Part shown: one piece after another, positions 38,547 through 45,749 of the stretch
Layout: each line of letters begins with the position of its first letter
Position numbering within the stretch: position 1 is the first letter of the stretch
Source of the DNA: Thermovenabulum gondwanense
Lineage (GTDB): Bacteria > Bacillota > Thermosediminibacteria > Thermosediminibacterales > Thermosediminibacteraceae
Length of the DNA: 64,000 nucleotides
NCBI RefSeq assembly: GCF_001601575.1
Contig: NZ_LOHZ01000025.1
Coordinates: 90,647 to 154,646 of the forward strand
Direction of reading: 5' to 3'
Position numbers and translations under genes: made by a program
Notes under the pieces: model-generated
Databases searched by the model: none
Seen by the model: only the letters and a program-made list of their open reading frames with translations
Told to the model about the DNA's origin: nothing

Positions 38547-38582
38547 TTTCATTATATTCAAAAATTATTTCATATTATGAAA
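38547..38582. promoter_or_regulatory. Twin palindromic operator-like boxes before the NCS1 permease
   Basis: TTTCATATTATGAAA (38568-38582) is identical to the box at 37406. A degenerate copy, TTTCATTATATTCAA, lies at 38547-38561, again 21 bases apart. The perfect box overlaps the permease ribosome-binding site, as it does at the deaminase gene. The rest of 38375-38594 is AT-rich; no firm promoter was assigned. Confidence 0.6.
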
Positions 38583-38594
38583 GGAGGAATCATA

Positions 38595-39878
38595 ATGGAA
38601 AATCATGATAGGGATTTTCCGCTGGATCACGTACCTGAAAATGCTCGCGTTGGTCTTTTATCATTATCGGCAGTACTCCTGGGATTTACTTTTTTCAGTC
38701 CCACGATGATAGCCGGAGGAAAAGTTGCGGCAAATTACGGGCTAAATGATTTTATTAAAATCATGATCCTGGGAAATTTAATTTTAGGACTTTATGTGGC
38801 AATAATGTCTGTTATAGGGACTAAAACGGGCCTGACCTCGGTCTTACTTGCCAGATATGCCCTTGGAACGGCAGGCGCAAAATGGGCGGATATACTGCTT
38901 GGCGGAACCCAGCTCGGATGGTACGCTGTTTCCGCAGCTTATGTGGCGGAACTCTTCGTGAAGGCACTTAATATGAACGAATCCAGCTATATTTTTTGGG
39001 CAATATTTTGGTCGATCGTCATGGGAATAACAGCAGTATACGGATTTAAAGGAATGGAAATAGTTTCATATATAGCAATTCCTCTAATATTAATTCTGGC
39101 GGTTTGGACCCCAATCTTAGGCATTCAAAAAGCTGGTTCCTGGGCGGCACTCTCGCAGATAAAACCGGCTTCTAACATGAACATCACCACTGCGTTAACG
39201 GTAATAGTAGGAACCTTCGCTTCAGGGGGTACGCAGGTAACCAACTGGTCCAGATTTGCCAAAGGAGCGGGTGTTAGCTTTTTTGCTGCAATGCTGGCGT
39301 TTTTTATAGGAAACGGTCTCATGATTTTTGCGGGTGGAATAGGTGCTATCGCTTTTCAGCAGCCTGACCTGGTAGAGGTATTTTTACAGATGGGTATTAT
39401 ATTCTGGGCTCTTGTAATATTGACAATAAATATTTGGACAACCAATGACGCTGCAGCTTACGCCTTTGGGGTAGCAGGTTCGGAAATGTTCAATAATCCC
39501 AATAAAAAACCTTTCGTCATTGGCGGAGTTCTAATTGCAACTGTTTTAGCTGCTACCAGGATTTACAATTATTTTATTCCCTGGCTCGTCCTTCTTGGAA
39601 TTTTCATACCACCCTTAGGGGGTACAATAATTGGAGATTACTTCTTTGTTTGGAAGACAAAATTGCCCAAGCTGGATACGGTTAATTTTAAGGGTTTAAG
39701 AATCGCAAATTTAATAGCCTATTTATTAGGAACTTTTTCAGCCTGGGTGGGGAATACTTACAATATTGGTATACCGCCGCTTCAGGGTATAATAGTGGCG
39801 GCGATAATGGTTCCTGTTGTAAATAAGATTTTCGAATTATTGGGGATTGATGATAAACACAAAGTAGTAGTTAAATAA
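38595..39878 (+). CDS. NCS1 family nucleobase permease (CodB-like)
   Basis: A 427-residue membrane transporter with about 12 hydrophobic segments. The pattern, including FFSPTMIAGGKVA near residue 30, ILLGGTQLGWYAVSAAY near 105 and TNDAAAYAFGVAG near 290, is that of NCS1 permeases such as cytosine permease CodB, which import cytosine, purines, allantoin or hydantoin with H+ or Na+. ATG 38595 follows AAAGGAGG; the ATG at 38577 would swallow that site. Divergence from iclR and sharing its operator-like boxes with a CodA-like gene suggest uptake of the base that enzyme deaminates. Confidence 0.88.
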   Translation: MENHDRDFPLDHVPENARVGLLSLSAVLLGFTFFSPTMIAGGKVAANYGLNDFIKIMILGNLILGLYVAIMSVIGTKTGLTSVLLARYALGTAGAKWADILLGGTQLGWYAVSAAYVAELFVKALNMNESSYIFWAIFWSIVMGITAVYGFKGMEIVSYIAIPLILILAVWTPILGIQKAGSWAALSQIKPASNMNITTALTVIVGTFASGGTQVTNWSRFAKGAGVSFFAAMLAFFIGNGLMIFAGGIGAIAFQQPDLVEVFLQMGIIFWALVILTINIWTTNDAAAYAFGVAGSEMFNNPNKKPFVIGGVLIATVLAATRIYNYFIPWLVLLGIFIPPLGGTIIGDYFFVWKTKLPKLDTVNFKGLRIANLIAYLLGTFSAWVGNTYNIGIPPLQGIIVAAIMVPVVNKIFELLGIDDKHKVVVK

Positions 39879-39895
39879 TAAATTAAAATAATTTT

Positions 39896-39930
39896 AAGGA
39901 GTGGCTTTTATTGTGCCACTCCTTTATTAT
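39896..39930 (+). terminator. Terminator of the NCS1 permease gene
   Basis: AAGGAGTGGC (39896-39905) pairs with GCCACTCCTT (39915-39924), followed by TATTATT. A clear intrinsic terminator before the ModE-like gene. Confidence 0.82.
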
Positions 39931-39981
39931 TAAAAAAGGGAAAATAAAGATCGGTGTAGAATATAATAATGGGGTGTTACT

Positions 39982-40320
39982 ATGGACATCAAATTTGAAT
40001 TAAGATACAAGATCTGGCTTGATAGAAATGGAAAGGCCTTTGGGGACGGCCCTTTAGAATTATTGAAGAATATCGAAAAAAATGGATCGCTGTCAAAGGC
40101 TGCAAAGGAAATGAATATGTCTTACTCTCAGGCATGGAATTTATTAAATACCATTGAAAAGAGACTGGGAATAAAACTTGTTGTTAGTAAAGCAGGAGGA
40201 GAAAACGGGGGAGGATCGGAGGTTACGGATGAAGCAAAGGCTTTAATGAAAAAATATGAGGAATTCAGAGAAAAAGTGGACAATTCTTTGTGTAGTATTT
40301 TTAATGAAATTTTTAATTAA
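39982..40320 (+). CDS. ModE N-terminal-domain transcriptional regulator
   Basis: A 112-residue winged helix-turn-helix protein corresponding to the DNA-binding half of ModE: RYKIWLDRNGKAFGDGPLEL, then NGSLSKAAKEMNMSYSQAW (about residues 37-55) and a wing rich in Gly (GGENGGGSEVT). The molybdate-binding MOP domains of full ModE are missing, so it must sense molybdenum otherwise or bind with a partner. A ModE-box-like inverted repeat stands 134 bases after it, before the MoeA-like gene, a likely target. Confidence 0.88.
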   Translation: MDIKFELRYKIWLDRNGKAFGDGPLELLKNIEKNGSLSKAAKEMNMSYSQAWNLLNTIEKRLGIKLVVSKAGGENGGGSEVTDEAKALMKKYEEFREKVDNSLCSIFNEIFN

Positions 40321-40453
40321 TTATATTATTAAGTAATAAAAATATTTTATATTTGGGTTATAAACTAAAAAAATAACTATTATGATAAAATTATATAGAT
40401 TTAAAGTATCCGCAATTATAAAATATTAAACTGCATAATTGTTTTTTTATGAT

Positions 40454-40481
40454 ATCGTTATACTTTTAAAAATATAGCGAA
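40454..40481 (+). promoter_or_regulatory. ModE-box-like inverted repeat
   Basis: ATCGTTATACT (40454-40464), six bases, AATATAGCGAA (40471-40481). The arms match the ModE operator (ATCGCTATATA-N6-TATATAACGAT) at the ATCG-n-TATA and TATA-n-CGA cores and in the 11-6-11 layout. It lies just before the ribosome-binding site of the MoeA-like gene and just after a ModE-like regulator gene. Confidence 0.65.
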
Positions 40482-40497
40482 AAAAGGAGTGCTTAGA

Positions 40498-41514
40498 ATG
40501 AAAATATTACCTGTGGAAAAAGCAGTGGGAATGATATTATGTCAGGATGTCACAAAGATAGTGCCCGGAGAGTTTAAAGGAAGGGCATTTAAAAAAGGGC
40601 ATATTATTAAAGAAGAAGACATCCAGGAATTGCTTAAACTCGGTAAGGAACATGTCTATGTCTGGGAAGCGAGGGAAGGCGAAATTCATGAAGATGAGGC
40701 GGCAATAAGGATTGCAAGGTCTGTTTCCGGAGAAAATGTTGTTTTTGATGAACCTTACGAAGGAAAGTCTTCTTTAAAATCTGCAATAAAAGGATTATTA
40801 AAAGTAGATCAGGAATTACTATATGAGATTAATTCTGTTGACCTGGTAACTGTAGCTTCCTTACCCGATAATTTTACCGTTGAAGAAGGGCAAAAAATTG
40901 CCGGGGCCCGGGTAATTCCGCTTGTAATTGATGAAGAGATTATTAAAAAAGTTGAAATGATATGCAGTGAAAGAAAAATTTTCAATGTGAAACCTTACAG
41001 GAAAATGAAAGCCGGCATAATAACAACCGGAAGTGAAGTATATAAAGGACGGATTAAAGATAGATTTGGCCCTATAATGATAAAAAAGCTCGAATATTTC
41101 GGTGCGGAATTTTTGGGACAGATCTTTTGTCCGGATGATGTCAATTTAATTATTAAGGGAATCAATGAGATGCTCGAAAAAAATGCAGAAGTGGTGATTT
41201 TAACGGGGGGTATGTCGGTGGATGCGGACGACCTTACGCCAAAGGCAATAAAAGAATGCTCTGAACATGTAGTAACTTACGGAGCGCCCGTTCAACCTGG
41301 GAATATGTTTATGCTGGCTTATAGAGGGAATAGTGCTTTACTGGGGGTCCCCGGATGTGCTATGTATCACAGAACCACAATACTGGATGCTATTTTACCC
41401 CGCATTTTCATTGGTGAGAGGCTAAAGAAAGAAGATTTTATAAAAATGGGGCTTGGAGGATTATGTCAGGGATGTGAAGTGTGCAGGTATCCCAATTGCT
41501 ATTTTTGCAGGTAA
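40498..41514 (+). CDS. MoeA-like molybdopterin-binding protein with C-terminal Cys cluster
   Basis: A 338-residue protein with a MoCF-type molybdopterin-binding domain (about residues 170-310: IITTGSEVYKG, ILTGGMSVDADDLTP, GVPGCAMYHRTT). It is shorter than MoeA and resembles the molybdopterin-binding proteins found with molybdenum hydroxylases. The C terminus carries five cysteines in C-x2-C-x2-C-x4-C-x2-C (within the last 17 residues), suggesting a metal or sulfur/selenium handling site. ATG 40498 follows AAAGGAG. It probably inserts molybdenum or modifies the cofactor of the nearby hydroxylases; this is inference. A ModE-like box stands upstream. Confidence 0.82.
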   Translation: MKILPVEKAVGMILCQDVTKIVPGEFKGRAFKKGHIIKEEDIQELLKLGKEHVYVWEAREGEIHEDEAAIRIARSVSGENVVFDEPYEGKSSLKSAIKGLLKVDQELLYEINSVDLVTVASLPDNFTVEEGQKIAGARVIPLVIDEEIIKKVEMICSERKIFNVKPYRKMKAGIITTGSEVYKGRIKDRFGPIMIKKLEYFGAEFLGQIFCPDDVNLIIKGINEMLEKNAEVVILTGGMSVDADDLTPKAIKECSEHVVTYGAPVQPGNMFMLAYRGNSALLGVPGCAMYHRTTILDAILPRIFIGERLKKEDFIKMGLGGLCQGCEVCRYPNCYFCR

Positions 41515-41559
41515 TTTTTATTTAACAAATCTAGCTCTGGGCGTAAGAGGTGTAAAATA

Positions 41560-42105
41560 GTGTTGAATAGAAAAAAAAATATATTTATTACAGGGAAAAG
41601 ACGGGTAGGCAAAAGTACAATTATTGATAAGGTAATTAATAAAATTGAATTAGAAATTAGCGGATTTAAAACAAAACCTTTTTTTAATTCTTTAGGAGAA
41701 GTTGTAGCCTTTACTATAAATTCAGCAAGTAATGTAGACTGTAAAGAAGAACCACAATTTATAGCAAAGAAAATAGATAAAAGGAAATGGATGGCTCAAC
41801 TACAAACTTTTGAAACATATGGAGTAGAATTGCTGAGAAAATCTTTATATGACGAATCTAAAGTTATAGTAATGGATGAAATTGGGTTTTTTGAGGCTTC
41901 TGCATGTAATTTTCAAAAAATGATAAATGAATGTTTGTCTTCAGAAAAGGTTGTATTTGGTGTAATAAAGCCAATACCCCTTCCTTTTATAAAAAAAATA
42001 AAAAATAGAGAAGATGTTGTTATATATGAGATTACAAAAGATAATAGAGAAGAAGAATTCGAAAAAATTTTGAAAGACCTAAGGGAAGTGCTAACAAGTG
42101 TTTGA
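41560..42105 (+). CDS. THEP1-like nucleoside triphosphatase
   Basis: A 181-residue P-loop NTPase resembling the THEP1 family: N-terminal IFITGKRRVGKST with the P-loop at residues 12-19, and a Walker B-like VMDEIGFFE with Asp106-Glu107. THEP1 proteins hydrolyse NTPs, with unknown cell role. It starts at GTG 41560 behind AAGAGGTG. It overlaps the methyltransferase gene by 8 bases. With the next two genes it is visibly richer in A+T than its neighbours. Confidence 0.75.
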   Translation: MLNRKKNIFITGKRRVGKSTIIDKVINKIELEISGFKTKPFFNSLGEVVAFTINSASNVDCKEEPQFIAKKIDKRKWMAQLQTFETYGVELLRKSLYDESKVIVMDEIGFFEASACNFQKMINECLSSEKVVFGVIKPIPLPFIKKIKNREDVVIYEITKDNREEEFEKILKDLREVLTSV

Positions 42106-42820
42106 TTGGAATAGTGAAAGTATAAGATGGTTTGAAGAAGCTGCTGAACATACAAGGTTTTATAAAGACATTGTAAACTTGACTAAAAATTATATTAGAG
42201 AATGTGATACTGTATTAGATATAGGGTGTGGTACGGGCAGACTGTCTATCGAATTATCTAAAATTGTAAAACAGGTATATGCGATTGATATTAGTGAAGA
42301 AGTCATAAACTATCTCAAAGAAAAATGCAAGAAAAATAATATTAATAATCTCTATACATTTATCGGAGACTGGAGAAATTTAAATATAGATATAGAAAAA
42401 TTTGATGCAATTTTTATGTGTTATATGGGTTGTATTTATGAAGAGTTAGAAAAGTTAATGTTAATGACTAAAAAATTTTTAATAATGATACTCCCTGAAG
42501 ATAATAAAACGAACACGTTTTGTTTAAATAATTTTATATCTGAATTTAAAAAGGAAATTAAGGATACAGCAAAAGAATATATAAGTTTTTTATTAAAACA
42601 AAAAATAGAATTTATAGCAATAGATCATGAATGTGAGTTTGGACAACCTTTTACCAATCAACAAGAATTGAAAAAATTTATTTATTACTATTATGGGGGA
42701 GATGTATGGAAATTAGTTGAAAATATTGTAGATAAGATATTAATTAAAAAAGAAAGTGGATATTATTTACCAAATATTAGAAAAAGTAAAATTATCATAA
42801 TAAAAAATAGGGAGGAATAA
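42098..42820 (+). CDS. SAM-dependent methyltransferase
   Basis: A 240-residue class I methyltransferase with motif I LDIGCGTG (residues 40-47), followed by VYAIDISEEVINYLKEKC (motif II) and FDAIFMCYMGC (motif IV region). The substrate is unknown; the second half has no recognised domain. It starts at GTG 42098, overlapping the NTPase gene, and ends two bases before the membrane protein gene, so the three form one translational unit. Low GC, Asn/Ile/Lys-rich. Confidence 0.75.
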   Translation: MFDWNSESIRWFEEAAEHTRFYKDIVNLTKNYIRECDTVLDIGCGTGRLSIELSKIVKQVYAIDISEEVINYLKEKCKKNNINNLYTFIGDWRNLNIDIEKFDAIFMCYMGCIYEELEKLMLMTKKFLIMILPEDNKTNTFCLNNFISEFKKEIKDTAKEYISFLLKQKIEFIAIDHECEFGQPFTNQQELKKFIYYYYGGDVWKLVENIVDKILIKKESGYYLPNIRKSKIIIIKNREE

Positions 42821-42822
42821 AA

Positions 42823-43374
42823 ATGGGGATAAAAAATTTTACGCTTATGGATCAAAAATTAGTATCGTTAATTGCGGTTATTTCTATTGTAACAAAACCG
42901 ATAATAACATCTTTTTCATCTTTAGTTACCACGTCATTACACGTTCCTGCAGGAGTAATTGGTGGATTTTATTACATGTTTTGGCTGATTTTCACATTTA
43001 AATTAATTAATAAGCCGTTCTCTATAATTTTACTTTGTGTCTTGCAAGCTGTTCTTGCTGTTTTATTAAATAAAATATTCATATTAAAAGCATTAACTTA
43101 TCTACCCCCGGGTATTGCTGCAGAAATTATTTTGATAAGTGGAAATAAGTATAAAAATAGTATTTTAGTTGATATATTAGCAGCTGCTTTAGCAAATGTA
43201 AGTGGTGCAGTTTTTTCATTTTTATTATTTTTCGGTAAAAATGCCGGAGCTTTATATATAACATTAATAATATCAGCCTTATCAGGTGGTATGGGAGGAG
43301 TTTTAGCAAATATATTAGGTCAAACAATACAAAATGGAATATATAAAAATGTTTTGGAAAAAAAATCTTCGTAA
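42823..43374 (+). CDS. Probable ECF transporter substrate-binding (S) component
   Basis: A 183-residue hydrophobic protein with five or six membrane segments and the compact layout of an energy-coupling-factor S component. PAGVIGGFYYMFWLI and SGGMGGVLANILGQT resemble YkoE-like members. S components bind vitamins or metals and borrow a shared ATPase/T module encoded elsewhere. No EcfA or EcfT gene is in the window. GGGAGGAAT precedes the ATG. A function with the NTPase and methyltransferase genes is implied by spacing; the ligand is unknown. Confidence 0.55.
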   Translation: MGIKNFTLMDQKLVSLIAVISIVTKPIITSFSSLVTTSLHVPAGVIGGFYYMFWLIFTFKLINKPFSIILLCVLQAVLAVLLNKIFILKALTYLPPGIAAEIILISGNKYKNSILVDILAAALANVSGAVFSFLLFFGKNAGALYITLIISALSGGMGGVLANILGQTIQNGIYKNVLEKKSS

Positions 43375-43417
43375 GTAAAAAAATTTTTTAATAGCAAGAA
43401 AATAGAATAACATTATA

Positions 43418-43690
43418 CTTTTTTTCCTGCACTTTCATTATTGCGGCACTTAATACTGCCCACGCGCAAATATGTTCTGCAGTTTTAAATTTGCTCATAT
43501 CTTTAAACCAATTTCAGCTATTATTGCTGCAGCCGTTTTATTTATACAAGGAATTTCATCTAACTGCTCAATTTGCCTTTTGAATTTCTCAAGTTCAGAA
43601 TTAATATTTTCTTCTATTTTGCGGAGGTGTTCATAGGTTTCGTCTTAAACTTTTTTGAAACTCAAAATCTATTTTCATCAATGGTTGTGT
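43418..43690 (-). pseudogene. Relic of an IS110-family transposase
   Basis: Read on the minus strand, fragments of the C-terminal (transposase_20) region of IS110/IS116/IS902-type transposases appear in shifted frames: a helical stretch with YEHLRKIEENINSELEKFKR, then IPCINKTAAAIIAEIGL, a shift, MSKFKTAEHICAWA, and after another shift NNESAGKK. At least two frameshifts and missing ends make it nonfunctional. No intact transposase or terminal repeats were seen. It fills the 377-base gap between the ECF-like gene and the chromate-type transporter, which holds no other gene. Confidence 0.75.
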
Positions 43691-43751
43691 TTTACTAAAG
43701 ATGGATGGTTAAGTAAAAAATAACTAAAAATTATTAAAAATGGAGGTAAGT

Positions 43752-44270
43752 ATGAAAAACATTATTGTTTTATTCATTGCTTTTTTCAGGGTAGGAGCTC
43801 TAAGCATAGGAGGAGGATATACTTTAATACCCCTGATTGAAAGGGAAGTGGTTTTTAATTACCACTGGCTTACAAAAGATGAGTTTTTGGAGATATTGGG
43901 TATTACCCAGGGAATTCCGGGAGCTATTTCTATGAAGTTTGCTACTTATACCGGTTATAAAGAAGCGGGAATTTTGGGGGTTCTTGCGGCAAATTTAGGT
44001 ATTTTACTCCCTCCTGTAATAGGAGTAATGTTATTGTATTCGGTTTTTAATAAGTTATCGGTAAATTCGGGCTTTAAGACCTTTTTAACAGGCATTAAAT
44101 TTGGAACGATTGGACTTCTCCTTGCCTTTGCTATGGAAATGGCAAAATCAGCCAAATGGGGGTTAAACGGTGTACTAATTTTAATTCTGTCGTTTTTAAG
44201 TTTATATTTTAAAATTCATCCTGGACTTGTAATAATTTTGAGTGGATTGTTTGGATTGGTAATTTTATAA
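43752..44270 (+). CDS. Chromate transporter (CHR) family, single-domain
   Basis: A 172-residue half-size CHR protein with about five membrane segments. The family pattern FFRVGALSIGGGYTLIPLIE, WLTKDEFLEILGITQGIPGA and KFGTIGLLLA is present. Short CHR proteins normally occur as adjacent pairs that work together; here no partner gene is seen, and an IS110 relic lies where one might have been. ATG 43752 follows GGAGGT. Whether it moves chromate, molybdate or another oxyanion is unknown. Confidence 0.85.
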   Translation: MKNIIVLFIAFFRVGALSIGGGYTLIPLIEREVVFNYHWLTKDEFLEILGITQGIPGAISMKFATYTGYKEAGILGVLAANLGILLPPVIGVMLLYSVFNKLSVNSGFKTFLTGIKFGTIGLLLAFAMEMAKSAKWGLNGVLILILSFLSLYFKIHPGLVIILSGLFGLVIL

Positions 44271-44450
44271 AAAATATTTAAATGAGATTTTATTCACAAA
44301 TATTAAATTTTCGATTTTAGTTTAATTTTAAATATAAATTGTAAGTTTAATATTTGTATATAATTACTAAAGGTATTGTGACATTTTTATAGAATAAAAA
44401 TGATTGAAGAAATTATTATGTACTAAAAAAGTAGCGGGAGGAGGGCTATT

Positions 44451-45263
44451 TTGATAAAAGCTGTTGAGTATATTAAGCCGAAGAGTAAGGAAGAAGCGGT
44501 AAACGTATTGAGCGTGCCGGGCAGTAAAGTATTAGCGGGTGGAACAGATTTGCTGGTCAATATGAGGAACAAGGTTATTTCGCCTGAAGTTCTCGTTGAT
44601 ATTAAAGGTATTGAAGATTTAAAAGGAATTAGGGTAGAAAATGACAAACTTTTTATCGGAGCTACCGTTACCATAAACGAAATAGTTGAAGATGAAAAGA
44701 TTGAAAAAAAATACCCAATTCTTAAAGAGGCCGGTAGCGTTTTGGCCTCCTATCAAGTCAGGAACAGAGCTACGGTTGGAGGAAATCTTTGCAATGCTTC
44801 TCCGGCTGCGGATATGGCGTCACCGTTGTTGGTCTTACAGGCGAAAGCGGTTATTTACGGAAAGGAAGGAATAAAGGAACTTCCTTTAAAAGACTTTTTC
44901 GTAGGTGTAAAAAAGACTGTCTTAAAACAAGACGAAATATTGGTAGGGATATCTATACCCGTAAGTGATGGGCAAGGTAAGTATTACAAAAAATCCAGGA
45001 TAAAAGGGCATGACCTGTCAATCGTAGGAGTGGCAGGATACAGGATGGATGATTATTTGTACTTCGGCATAGGAGCATGTGCTATAACTCCAAAGCTCAT
45101 AGAAGTAGACGTTAAAGGCCTTTGTAAAGAGGAAGCCATCAAAGTTAGCAAAGAAAAAATATTAAGTGAAGTAAATCCAATTACCGATATAAGGGCTACA
45201 GCTGAATACAGGCGTGCAATGCTTGAAGTTTTTGTTGAGAAGATTGTTAATGAAATTATGTAG
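44451..45263 (+). CDS. Molybdenum hydroxylase FAD-binding subunit, copy 2
   Basis: A 270-residue FAD subunit of a xanthine-dehydrogenase-type hydroxylase, intact. FAD-binding motifs VLAGGTDLLVNMRNK (near residue 26) and ATVGGNLCNASPAADMASP (near 107) are present; the reading frame across KGHDLSIVGVA is continuous, unlike copy 1. It starts at TTG 44451 behind GGGAGGAGG and is the first gene of an FAD - 2Fe-2S - Mo operon. It passes electrons from the iron-sulfur subunit to NAD or another acceptor. Confidence 0.92.
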   Translation: MIKAVEYIKPKSKEEAVNVLSVPGSKVLAGGTDLLVNMRNKVISPEVLVDIKGIEDLKGIRVENDKLFIGATVTINEIVEDEKIEKKYPILKEAGSVLASYQVRNRATVGGNLCNASPAADMASPLLVLQAKAVIYGKEGIKELPLKDFFVGVKKTVLKQDEILVGISIPVSDGQGKYYKKSRIKGHDLSIVGVAGYRMDDYLYFGIGACAITPKLIEVDVKGLCKEEAIKVSKEKILSEVNPITDIRATAEYRRAMLEVFVEKIVNEIM

Positions 45264-45278
45264 ATAGGGGTGAAAAAG

Positions 45279-45749
45279 GTGAAGGAAATTACCGTTACCG
45301 TAAACGGAGAGAAATATACGGTTAATGTGAAAGAAAACAAAACCCTTCTTCAGTTTTTGAGAGAAGATTTATTTTTAACAGGAACCAAAGAAGGTTGTGG
45401 GGCGGGAGAATGCGGTGCATGCACGGTGATAATGAACGGAAAAGCGGTTAATTCCTGTTTGGTTCTTGCTGTAGAAGCCGATGGTGCAGAGATAATCACA
45501 ATAGAAGGAATTGCTAAGGACAGCGAATTATCAAAGATTCAAAAAGCGTTCATAAAACATCAGGCTTTTCAGTGCGGTTTTTGTACCCCCGGTATGATAA
45601 TGTCGGCAAAAGCTTTACTCGATAGAAATCCAAATCCCTCCGAAGAGGAGATTAAGGAAGCAATTGCCGGTAATTTATGCCGTTGTACCGGCTATTTCCC
45701 GATTATAGATGCCATTAAGGATGTTGCTGAAGGGAGGATTGAACAATGA
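45279..45749 (+). CDS. Molybdenum hydroxylase 2Fe-2S subunit, copy 2
   Basis: A 156-residue iron-sulfur subunit with both [2Fe-2S] domains complete: the plant-ferredoxin type GCGAGECGACTV and the helical type CGFCTPG with CRCTGY. GTG 45279 is preferred because AGGGGTGA lies just upstream; GTG 45270 is possible. Its last codons overlap the large-subunit start by four bases (ATGA). It is the intact counterpart of the broken gene at 32497. Confidence 0.92.
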   Translation: MKEITVTVNGEKYTVNVKENKTLLQFLREDLFLTGTKEGCGAGECGACTVIMNGKAVNSCLVLAVEADGAEIITIEGIAKDSELSKIQKAFIKHQAFQCGFCTPGMIMSAKALLDRNPNPSEEEIKEAIAGNLCRCTGYFPIIDAIKDVAEGRIEQ

